Shown here in pieces: positions 21,118 to 30,957 of a stretch of 64,000 bases of DNA (positions are counted from its first letter, which is position 1; each line of letters begins with the position of its first letter). The notes under the pieces are model-generated. The model did not search any database, was not told the DNA's origin, and was given only the letters and a program-made list of their open reading frames with translations. This stretch comes from Nematostella vectensis. Its lineage: Eukaryota; Cnidaria; Anthozoa; Actiniaria; Edwardsiidae. Position numbers and translations under genes: made by a program. The stretch spans positions 2,459,998 to 2,523,997 of the forward strand of contig NC_064045.1 of assembly GCF_932526225.1 (NCBI RefSeq), in the 5' to 3' direction.

Positions 21118-21864
21118 CTTTATTGCCTTAGATAAATCAACATGTCTAAGTTTACAAAATGTAGGAGAAACCGATTATAAGTAAATGCGCTACATCAATT
21201 ATATGTCACTATATTTAAAGACAAGCCTATTGACAAAAGTATTTTTGAATCGCTCTGAGTGAACCCTAGGATAAATCACATTTCTTTTTCTGAGGTTGTA
21301 TTTTTGGTCTTTTTTCTTAGGCAGGATTTTGCTCAGAGGATATTCAGGTTGATCTAAGCGAGTACGATAAATCTTCTTATCTGCCTCCTCTAGAAGTTTA
21401 CGGATGTTTACAATGTTTGAAATGTATCCCGGCGGTGTGGCAGCAATCCTAGCCGCAGAATCTCCAGGTTTTAACCAGGTTTCGGTAATAACCGCAATGT
21501 CGACATTAGAATCGCAAATATGGTCAACAAAGTCAGGCGCTTTGTTCCTAATTGACCGGGCATTGAGAACACAACACCTCATAAACTGAGGTCTATTGTT
21601 GTGAACAATTGCCGGCTCTGTCAACGGAACTCGTACCAGATTTGAATAATGGCGCGGAAGATTTTTTGGTTTCGTCTTGGTATGATTTAAATTGTTCTTA
21701 TGTTGAGGGCCAGGATTCATAGACACATCAGAGTAGATTGTAATGTCGATTGGTGGATCATGTCCGGCTACAATTAACACAGTTTGTCCTCGCTTTGACC
21801 ATCTTGAAAGACTCAGACGTGTTTTCCGAAAACCAAACTTCGACAAAGATACCTTAACGAGCTG
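18349..21864 (-). pseudogene. LINE ORF2-like protein: 2A-like motif, AP endonuclease, reverse transcriptase (interrupted)
   Basis: The N-terminal part (about 21864-21430) carries a 2A-like motif DVSMNPGP at 21729-21706, then the start of an AP endonuclease (VLNARSIRNK, ITETWL). A foreign segment (21081 to about 21430) breaks the frame inside the endonuclease. From about 21078 to 18349 the frame is open: endonuclease remainder (SDRNGGGTGI, LTGDFNIH, SDHCIAFF), reverse transcriptase with LLDLSAAFDTVDH (motif A), GVPQGSCLGP (motif B) and CFADDTQLY (motif C), and a C-terminal domain ending LFKLAFNT. It would nick DNA and prime reverse transcription at the nick. The 893-codon open part suggests recent insertion, but the internal insert inactivates this copy. 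Confidence 0.85.
21081..21430 (-). mobile_element. Second LINE, short 3' fragment nested in the CR1 LINE
   Basis: The endonuclease of the host LINE is interrupted between TPPGY and LLDHPRSDRN by about 345 bp. The insert encodes a LINE C-terminal-like stretch (KYNLRKRNVIYPRVH, then RFKNTFVNRLVFKY), a stop, a short 3' UTR and an (ATT)n tail at 21081-21116. This is the form of a 5'-truncated LINE insertion in the same orientation. The left boundary is approximate. Confidence 0.7.
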
Positions 21865-22115
21865 GTAAGTAACCCGACCGAGTACATCACTATTTCCAAT
21901 GGATTTTTCTTTATATCGTAAAAGTTGATAAGTAACCCGACCATGTACAACACTATTTCCAATGGAGTTTTCTTTATATCGTAAAAGTTGATAAGTAACC
22001 CGACCGAGTATAACACTATTTCCAATGGATTTTTCTTTATATCGTAAAAGTTGATAAGTAACCCGACCGAGTATAACACTATTTCCATTGGATCTTTCTT
22101 TATATCGTAAACTCG
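21865..22115 (+). repeat. 63-bp tandem repeat, right block (4 units)
   Basis: Continuation of the array at 17939-18133 beyond the LINE. Together there are about 7 units here against 1 in unit 1. Confidence 0.9.
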
Positions 22116-22196
22116 AGGAGGATGTCTTAAGAATACCCCGATTTTCCGGTACTTTTACTATCTCCTGGGGCATATCGTAAAATCCAGGTTCCACTG

Positions 22197-22907
22197 TATC
22201 TGTTTTGTATAGCGCTACAACTCTTGTTACCTATCAGTAGAGATATAGACTACTCCATATAGTTTGCAATCATGACTATGAGTAATGGGATAGTCATGGA
22301 TAAAAGATGCTGTAGAAGGAGAACAAAATCATTTTCTCTCTTGGCTGCAGAGCTCTCTTGTATAAACGAAAAACTGTTCTTTGCATAGATGATACCGATT
22401 TGGATATTGTTCCTTTGTCAGCTCAGGTGTGCTGCACTAGCCATCTCATTGTTCGCTTACTGCACATCCAGGTTCAGTTTTTCTTTCTCCAAAAAGGGCT
22501 TGAATTTTCAGCCCCACTTCTTTGTTTCACAGAGGCAAACAACACACTATTTCAATATTTAATTTATAGTTTGTAGCATGTTAGTCGAGAAAGGGTCGCC
22601 TATAGGGGTGTAATAGATGTCCTCTTCTTTCGAAAGCATTGTCAAGGATTTCTATTATCCTGTTTGACACACTTTGAAATTAATATTCTATATTATATAG
22701 CATCCGTACAACTTTCATATTGTTGAAAAATGGAACTGGGTTCAGCCATGTGTCTGATAATAAAAAGCCTTAAATTTTAATATTCAAACTGACACAAACA
22801 CATTTCATTGGACCAAATATGCAAATCGTTCTCCTTATTGAGAAATGCCCTTCAATAAAAGAAAGCCAATTCAAACCGAAACAATAATATTTTTGTATTT
22901 TTTTTAG
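22197..22907 (+). other. NLR-2 intron 3, distal part
   Basis: Close copy of 7976-8687 in NLR-1, including the conserved 22358-22576 open segment of doubtful meaning and the polypyrimidine acceptor before exon 4. No separate gene. Confidence 0.7.
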
Positions 22908-25580
22908 CGGTTCAAGACTTTATTGACTATCTTCATCTGAGGTACACGACAGGTGAAGAGGTCCTTATTGAGCCGCTTGAGGACATGGAGGACGGCAACT
23001 TTACGCTGGAGAACATGTTCTCAGAGCTGGAGATCGTCAGAAAAGGCACCGATATCAAGGTGCCGATGTATGACGTCTTTACCGCTAGTGAACCATCCAA
23101 GAAGGTGCGAAGTGTTCTCCTGGAGGGGGACTCTGGGGCGGGCAAGACCACGTTATGCAAGAAGATTGCATATGACTGGGCAACAGGGGTCTTGGCCAAA
23201 ACAGAGTCCTTCCCTCAGGTGGAGCTAGTGCTGTCTTTAAAGTGTAAAGGGATAAGTTCTAAAGGGTTCCCGCAGGCAGTGCAAGATCAATTGTTTCCCG
23301 AGGAATTTAGTGTACAAGATAGGGTAGAAGTGGTGCAGTACATCAAAGAAAACCAAAATAAGGTTTTGATAATCCTAGATGGATACGACGAGTTACCTTT
23401 AGAGGCAAGGGAGAGCATACATAATGTAGTATGTAAAAAGTTCTATCCCTCTAGTTACACCCTTTTAACGAGTAGACCAGAAAAGAAGCTCAGCAAATAC
23501 TTTACAGGAAGTAATGCTCTAGAAATCAAGGGATTTCACGATGTTGATGACTTCATCAGCATTTTCTTTAATGCATTACCAGATTACGCAGCATTTATTG
23601 TAGAGATTATCTCCAAAGGAATCTCAAATGTCGAATTGTGTAATCCTCTCACCTTGATTCTCTTCTGTTTGAGTTTCAAGAATCATTGTGAGAGGAACAG
23701 GGAAAAGGATTTCTCACATGGTATGACCCTTAGAGAACTTTTCGAGGATGTAGCGTACTCACGAATGAGGAGATACTTTGAGAAGGAAAACCTCAACTTC
23801 GACGATGACGATATTCAAGCAATGTTTACGGCTAGGAGAAATTGCTTTTCGTAGTCTTAAGAAAAATGCTAACACCTTTGAACTTCCTGAACTACCAGAA
23901 GTTTTGAAAAAGGTAGGTTTCTTAACACGCCGCAAATCCCCTAGCACCAAACTAGCAGAAGAAATGTACTCCTTTGTTCACAAGTCTTTTCAGGAGTTTT
24001 TCTGTGCTGTGTTTTTAGCTGACAGGCTTGGACAAGGCATTGTTGAGAGTGTATTGGTTAATGATTTTAAATTTTACTTCACTGTTAATCGTTACAACCT
24101 CGCTATGATGGTAGGCAGTAATGTGATGAAAGCCGTGGAATCTCTCGCAGGCAAAGTGCCCGAGCATCCACCCGAAGGGATTCCATGGTGTGATTGGCTT
24201 GATCACTCTATTGCTCTCAAGTTGCTGTGTCAGTGTCTGGCGAGATGCAAACAATCAGAAATCGTCAAAGTTTTGGAAAAGGCATATTTCCTTCTTCCAT
24301 GCAGAGTGCTTTTACCCTTTCATTTTGAGCCATATTATTTTACGCTGTTAGGATTGTCATATTTGCTATCGTACGATTTGTCTCGTTCCCAGAGCCTGCA
24401 GACTGTCGGTAGTGTCAGCGGTTTGCGCCCCCTTGGTGATCTTACTATCGTTCTTTTGAATTGTACAGATGGGATCCCTGATCAATTTACAAAAGCGTTA
24501 GCTTCTTCTCCGATTCGAAAACTAGATATTTCTTGTCCCCCTTGTGCAGGTGATATTATTGTAAAAGCGCTTGTCAGCATGCTGTCACGTACCACATTAC
24601 AGTCTCTCAGCCTTTTTGATGGGATCGGCGAGGCTAATGTTGGCAATTTAATCGAGTCTTTAAATAACAACGTTACACTCTCAGCAATCTGTATTGAATC
24701 TACCGGCTTTGGTGATTCGTGTGCTATCAAGTTGGCTGAGATCTTATCTGATAACACCAGTCTCACTGACGTTCGCATTGATAGTACAATCCTGGGAGGT
24801 ACTGGTGTTACAAGCCTCGCCAATGCATTGAAAGTCAATAAAACAGTACGAACTCTCGGGATTAGAAGTCATAACATGACGTCCGAAGCAAGCCGTGCTA
24901 TCGGTGAAATGCTGAGACGTAACACTACTGTCACGTCTCTTTTTCTTTTGGGTGGAAGGCTAGGTGATTCCGGGGCTCGGGGTATCGCTATTGGTCTTGC
25001 ACAAAACAAGACCATTGCTGACCTTAGCTTAGTGCGTTCTAGTATAGGCACCGCTGGCATTAAGGCAATAACAAACGTCATTCAAAATGTTACCCGCTTA
25101 AATTTGTCCAGTAACCCGGTAGGGTACGATGGAGTAAAAGCTATTGCTAGACTTCTTGTGAAAAGCTGTTGCAGGTTAAAATTCCTTTTTCTTGATCACT
25201 GTAATATAGATGTGTTTGGTGCCAAGGAACTCGCCATAGCTTTGTCAAGGGATTCATGTCTCGAAGAACTGTCCGTAGCTTGTAATGATATTAATGACGA
25301 AGGGATGTGTGCGCTGGCTGAGTCTGTGGCTAGTAATGAAACATTACAGGTTCTTTACATCTCGTACAATAACGTCGGTCAAAATGGTAAAAAGGTTATA
25401 ATTAGCGCTTGCGAAACGAGCAAGTCCGTCCGGCATCTCTACCACGAGAACGACTCGATTCTCAACACGTGCTCCAAGCCTCAGTCGGTCTGTGTAGTTC
25501 CCGTCAATTATATAACAATGTTCGTGGTCTTAAGTTTGAGAGTGTGCATCGGTTATACAAAAGATACAGTCAAGGTGTAG

Positions 25581-25822
25581 AACAGCAAGTCGAGATGATG
25601 TGTAATTTCTCGAGTATATGAGAACTCGACTTTATTCTCTCGAATGCTTAATTTGTAATTTCTTGAGACGTTTATTTGAAAACCCTTTTTTTTTGTTTTT
25701 GTATAAAGTGCAGGGAGTATAAATCATCTCCATCTTGTTTGCCCATAAAATTTTGCTTAAAAATGTCCAACTCGCTTTCATTTCTAGCAACAAATACCGT
25801 CGGTCCTCCCCCCTCAAACAAA
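25581..25822 (+). other. NLR-2 3' flank
   Basis: Matches 50590-50758 after NLR-3 (T-rich tract, GTATAAAGTGCAGGGAG). Probably 3' untranslated sequence. No clear AATAAA was found here. Confidence 0.5.
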
Positions 25823-26947
25823 CATCTTGTTTGTGCATAAGACTGGGGGGACTAGGGTATTGAAGTCCATCTTGTTTGTGCATAAGACTGGGGGGACTAG
25901 GGTATTGTAGTCCATCTTGTTTGTGCATAAGACTGGGGGGACTAGGGTATTGTAGTCCATCTTGTTTGTGCATAAGACTGGGGGGACTAGGGTATTGTAG
26001 TCCATCTTGTTTGTGCATAAGACTGGGGGGACTAGGGTATTGTAGTCCATCTTGTTTGTGCATAAGACTGGGGGGACAAGGGTATTGTAGTCCATCTTGT
26101 TTGTGCATAAGACTGGGGGGACTAGGGTATTGTAGTCCATCTTGTTTGTGCATAAGACTGGGGGGACTAGGGTATTGTAGTCCATCTTGTTTGTGCATAA
26201 GACTGGGGGGACTAGGGTATTGTAGTCCATCTTGTTTGTGCATAAGACTGGGGGGACTAGGGTATTGTAGTCCATCTTGTTTGTGCATAAGACTGGGGGG
26301 ACAAGGGTATTGTAGTCCATCTTGTTTGTGCATAAGACTGGGGGGACTAGGGTATTGTAGTCCATCTTGTTTGTGCATAAGACTGGGGGGACTAGGGTAT
26401 TGTAGTCCATCTTGTTTGTGCATAAGACTGGGGGGACTAGGGTATTGTAGTCCATCTTGTTTGTGCATAAGACTGGGGGGACTAGGGTATTGTAGTCCAT
26501 CTTGTTTGTGCATAAGACTGGGGGGACTAGGGTATTGTAGTCCATCTTGTTTGTGCATAAGACTGGGGGGACAAGGGTATTGTAGTCCATCTTGTTTGTG
26601 CATAAGACTGGGGGGACTAGGGTATTGTAGTCCATCTTGTTTGTGCATAAGACTGGGGGGACTAGGGTATTGTAGTCCATCTTGTTTGTGCATAAGACTG
26701 GGGGGACTAGGGTATTGTAGTCCATCTTGTTTGTGCATAAGAGTGGGGGGACTAGGATATTGTAGTCCATCTTGTTTGTGCATAAGACTGGAGGGACTAG
26801 GGTATTGTAGTCCATCTTGTTTGTGCATAAGACTGGGGGGACTAGGGTATTGTAGTCCATCTTGTTTGTGCATAAGACTGGGGGGACTAGGGTATTGTAG
26901 TCCATCTTGTTTGTGCATAAGACTGGGGGGACTAGGGTATTGTAGTC
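25823..26947 (+). repeat. 45-bp minisatellite, exactly 25 units, 3' of NLR-2
   Basis: 1125 bases of the same 45-bp unit as after NLR-1 and NLR-3. Variant units with ACAAGG recur at intervals of 5, 5 and 6 units (near 26075, 26300 and 26570), which suggests growth by duplication of blocks of about five. Frames of 363-444 codons across it on both strands are repeat artefacts. Confidence 0.96.
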
Positions 26948-27041
26948 CCCCTCCCCTACAGCCCAACCATCTGGCTTGTGGTTAAGGTATTGGGGGGGGG
27001 GTAGAGGTTTTTATAATGACCCTCACAGGTGGCTTACACTA

Positions 27042-27178
27042 GCATGTCACGTGACCAACTAAAGAGTCCAAACGAGCACCAACTTGTCAAGCACGTAGCT
27101 GTGACTTGCTCGTGTAGCATGTCACGTGACCAACTAAAGAGTCCAAACGAGCACCAACTTGTCAAACACGTAGCTGTG
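27042..27178 (+). repeat. E-box-containing direct repeat, 2 copies (unit 2)
   Basis: Two copies of the roughly 74-bp unit with GTCACGTGAC, the second shortened. Homologous to 11765-11913. Confidence 0.8.
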
Positions 27179-28253
27179 TGATTAATGTAAGCCGCCTGTT
27201 GTTGCGAGTTGAGTCAGAATAATTGATCAGTTGGAGTACACTAGGGGTGTTACTACGCAAAGCATATTGTCAAATGTTGTACATACTTGTATTTTAGTTC
27301 ATTTAATACCTAGGGCATATTACATTGTATATATTGCACAATGGTAATAAAAAAGATGATATTGATTGTGTAGATCGCTGACTGCTTGCATTAGCGTTTA
27401 CTTTCCCCTCATCCCTCCCACGCTGCCGGTAAACCGCTCTGATTGCCTCCCTTCTGCGCATGCTCCTCAATATGCAGTAGTTTGGCTATAAGCGACTTGC
27501 ACTTAGTAATCACGTGACTTCTTGTGTAGCAAATTTACGCCAAAACACAGAAATAGCTGAGCCATCACTCCAGAGAGTGACAAAAACAATTAATAAAAAT
27601 AACCCCCTTCTGTCGAGGCATAGAAACTTTCTGGGTGATTTATAAGCGCTTTTTTTTTGTCACCGTTAAAGGTTCGCGAGAGCTTCACGGAGACTCGATG
27701 CGTGAGCGTGTTGACTGCGAATAGCCGCCATTCCCATCGATTCGCAAAAGTTCCCTACAATTTTTTTTCGTACGACTCTGACTTCTATACCCCACCTTCC
27801 CACCCCCCTTGGTAGCGGTCCTGAACTAAGATTGAGCTATCTTAAAAAAATAAATGGACTAGTCTCTTAGTGATACAAAACTTGTATTTACAGCCGTTAC
27901 ATATATTTACTAATACAAACAAGAGGATTGTTGTATTAGATCCTGATATTTAATCTGATGTGTTGCGTGACGTTTAGATTGCGTGATCACCATATTTAGA
28001 AAAAGTGGTGTCTGAAAAAGAAGGCCAAGTCCTCGTGACAAAAAACCCTCTCAAACGCAGCAAGTATACAAAGCGTTAATTCTAATCAGACGCACTGCGT
28101 AACTGATTCTTACACGTCACGCAATCACGAGCCTTGGTAGTTGAATGTCTGACGCTACATGTCAATCAATCTTCTCTCTAACAGATCAAATACGCCGCTA
28201 GTGTTACATCTTGTCACATGTATTGCGTGGTGGTTTCACGCGAGGTCACGTGT
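27179..28253 (+). other. Intergenic region between NLR-2 and the unit 2 EPTP copy
   Basis: Diverged copy of 11914-13078. No coding exon seen. Confidence 0.6.
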
Positions 28254-30060
28254 TTACGAGCCTTGGTAGATCCCAGTGCCCCGCGAGGTAGACCCTCTCT
28301 CCCATGATAAAGAACGTCATGTCACGTGTCCGTGCGGACGAGATGGACTGGACCTTTGCGAACTTTCTAGAGTGATACTTGTCCCAGGCGTAGATCACGG
28401 GATCGTGGCCACTGCTGATGATGGCAAGTTACGTCTTATCTTTTTACCCATATATGGCGAGGTAATGCTCACCCAATCACGTGCCTGTAAAAATACAAGT
28501 GAAAAGTCACGCAACATTGTCTCGTAGACGTCCTGGAAGTACAATTTCAAGAATAAAGCTGAAACACGTTTTTGTTATTGATTATCATTTAAAATATAAC
28601 GGTTTATTCGCAAGGAAACTTTAAAGAAATAATCTACGAATATAATCTGACCCATAATTGACGATATTTGCTTGAAAATATATTAGTTACTCGCTTGAAT
28701 TAGCCGATGGAGAGGGGTGCTTTGTGCGACTCGGCATCGAGCGGGAGCATAAAATGGTGGCCAACTTTAAGGCTCAAAACGTACCCCGGATGTGATGGGC
28801 AAAGTTTTCTCGATGTATGATTTGTTAGTTATACTCATTCAATCCTAACTGACTGTCATACAAAAGGTTCCAGTCTGTTGTACCACTGTAGCTCAGGGTC
28901 TATAAATGGGAACGAGTATAATATTGACGATAGTCTATGAAAATTTATAGCTTAACTTAATAGTAATTGCAACACAAAGAATTTTATTGTTTAATGAAAA
29001 GAAAATACATTGTAAACAACACCCCAAAAGTTCTCCAAAGTTCTATTGTGTAAACATGTCTGGAAATTTGACAATAAAAAATGTTTTGTCGGCCGTCTTG
29101 AGCTTACTGGCAGTGCGATCTCTTCGAGAGTGGAGGGTAAGTGCGCCATGAATGACAATAAAATTGTTTATTGTTGAATTTCGAGAATTTCACAAAATAG
29201 AATTTTGAAGAACTTTTGGGAAGTTATCAAGGACATGCTACTCTGTCATTTAAGACCGAAATCATTTGTGTTCCAATTACTTTTAGGTTAAACATAAGAT
29301 TGACTGGACTACAACAAAGTCTGTCATTTAAGACCGAAATCACTTGAAGATATGTGAATAAGGTCCATAAAAGGAGCAGGAACACGTCTTTGCCGTTGAA
29401 GATGGGCTCCACGTCGAATGCTTTCTTGGTTTGGAGAGTTTGGAAAGGCACAAACTGGTTATCTACCCATTTGAAGACCGGGGAATCAGAGTTCCTGGAG
29501 TTGCTAGCCACGGCGAAGTATTGCTCGCCTCCGATCATGAACGGCTGCCATTTGCGAGCATTGGCAACTTTGAGGACTTGGAAGTTGAAGAATCTGAAAT
29601 GAAGGACATTTTGACAATTTAGTTCAGTGAAACCTTGATAATTCGAACTTAGATAACTTGAACTCCCCGCTAGCTTCAGGAAATGTTAAAAAACTCTAAT
29701 ACGCTTAAGGAATCTTCAAGTAATATGCTTTTTTGCATATGATACCTATGACAGTGCACCCCCCTCGGCCAATCCTGGGAACAAGCCTGCTATCAATCAG
29801 TTAAGTGTCCTTTTTACAAAGTCTACTGGTCCTCATTTGTAGACCACAACCCTCTCTACCCCCACCCTTTTACTTCCATCCTCCACTCACATGCTCTTGT
29901 TTTCTACTTGCGCCATTTGTAGACCACAAAGCTTTTGCTGTCAAGTTAGACACCCCCAGGAATAGCTGCTGACCGATGTAGAATGTACCGAGGTCCTATG
30001 CGTCTGTGTACAAAGTCTGGATCATGTATCGCTTCATGAACTTCGTCATGTTAACAAAAC
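28254..30060 (-). pseudogene. EPTP-repeat gene, unit 2 copy
   Basis: Remnants on the minus strand: an upstream EPTP exon from 30060 to about 29900 that is absent from units 1 and 3 (YMIQTLYTDA, a TAG stop, then FYIGQQLFLGVSN and, after a one-base shift, VVYKWRK); exon 29593 to about 29350, which lost its 3' half and splice donor; no middle exon (the 230 bases present in unit 1 at 13746-13969 are deleted); and last exon 28484-28254 with a 2-base insertion near 28440. It is beyond function, but it shows that the family gene extended further upstream than units 1 and 3 reveal. Confidence 0.65.
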
Positions 30061-30957
30061 CTGAAAATATAATCAGAGTACGGTAGTAACATACTATGAG
30101 AGACATCGCTGTAGTACAGAACCTTTTGTGTTCTTACAATCGATACTTACGATATGGTTATCGTAAAATAGAAAATTCACTAGAAATGGTAATGTTTGGT
30201 CGTGCACACATTTAAAAATACATTGGATAGTATGGAAGGTTGTCTGAAAGGCTAGTGAAACAGCAACAAAACTACCAGCAAATACCTTATTGTTCTCCCA
30301 ACCTTTCCTGCACGTGATACGCCCCATTTAGGGTTACTCTTTCATTTTGCTGATGAACTTCCCTTAGTGATGGGGGTTTATTACTTACCCATTGTTGGGG
30401 TTTCTGTGGTGGGAATCGCTGGAAAAAAAATAAAAGGATGAAGAGTCGGGTGCCTTTGTTAGAAGGGTACTAATTTGATTTTTTTTTCTTTGGGAAAACA
30501 AGTCCCCTGCACAGCTTTTTCTTAGCCCTCGTCCAAACGCCCCACGTAACTTTTTTGTTTCGTTTTCAAAATGTTCTGCGTTCGTCATCTATGACGTCAC
30601 ATGTCCATCTGAATGCACCCCACTTGAAGCTTACATGACCTCTACCGAGTTTTGTTGTCATACGATGTTTCTTTCCCCCGCGCGGTCTTTCGGTCACACC
30701 CTCTTCTAGACCTCTTTGGAATGGGAAGAATTTTCCACCGGCGTAGAGGAAGGGTGAGTCTGCGGGAAGTCAGCGGTTTTACGGAACCGATCACCGGTAC
30801 GTAGTCGAAAATCCCGACTGGCTCCCCGGCTCTCAGCGGTGTGTGCTACATTGACTTCCGGTGTATTAGGCATTACAAACTTCCGGTATAAAAATAGAAT
30901 GCCACATGGCTGAATCTGGCGGGAACTGTAAAATCCAACCATTCCCGCACTCGAACA
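30061..30957 (+). other. Intergenic region, probable head-to-head promoter of EPTP and Ulp1-PHD genes
   Basis: It contains a fragment (about 30725-30785) shared in reverse orientation with the NLR 5' flanks (GTAGAGGAAGGGTGAGTCTGC region). A possible 29-base minus-strand exon at about 30391-30420 has a strong acceptor and GTAAGT donor. Nothing else is supported. Confidence 0.4.

Larger units (their letters stand above)
18134..21864 (-). mobile_element. CR1/L2-type LINE inserted in the 63-bp repeat array
   Basis: Minus-strand non-LTR retrotransposon. Host sequence GTTGATAAGTAACCC is split so that the left flank ends GTTGAT and the right flank starts GTAAGTAACCC. The 3' end carries a hairpin (TGCGCTTTT...AAAAGCGCA) followed by (ATT)n, as in CR1/L2-like elements. 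The 5' end is at about 21864. Any target duplication is at most a few ambiguous bases. Confidence 0.85.
17581..22196 (+). mobile_element. pogo/Tigger-like MITE in the NLR-2 intron, split by insertions
   Basis: Same CAGTGGAACCTGGAT ends and TA flanks (17579-17580, 22197-22198) as the 486-bp copy in unit 1, but stretched to 4.6 kb by amplified 63-bp repeats and a LINE. It predates the NLR duplication because it sits at the same site in units 1, 2 and (as a remnant) 3. Confidence 0.75.
17311..25580 (+). pseudogene. NLR-2: NACHT-LRR copy without HEPN exons, frameshifted
   Basis: Only exon 3 (17311-17354, acceptor lost) and exon 4 (22908-25580) remain. The HEPN/coiled-coil exon and exon 2 were removed at the 17310 junction. 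Exon 4 keeps Walker A GDSGAGKTT and Walker B LDGYDE, but a 2-bp deletion near 23825-23835 (ATGTTTACGG against ATGAGTTTAAGAC in NLR-1) shifts the frame and ends the NACHT half after 289 codons from the ATG at 22985. The LRR half continues open from 23778 to 25580 in another frame. The intron is swollen to 5.5 kb by nested repeats. It could still make a truncated NACHT protein or a separate LRR protein, but nothing here shows it is expressed. Confidence 0.85.

Noticed and set aside
25823-26947. CRISPR array
   Set aside because: Units are contiguous with no unique spacers, and the sequence is eukaryotic with introns.
25632-26985. Long open frames (363-444 codons) with 15-residue peptide repeats on both strands
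   Set aside because: They exist only because the 45-bp unit is a multiple of three and lacks stops in three frames. No start context, no domain, and frames on opposite strands are equally long.
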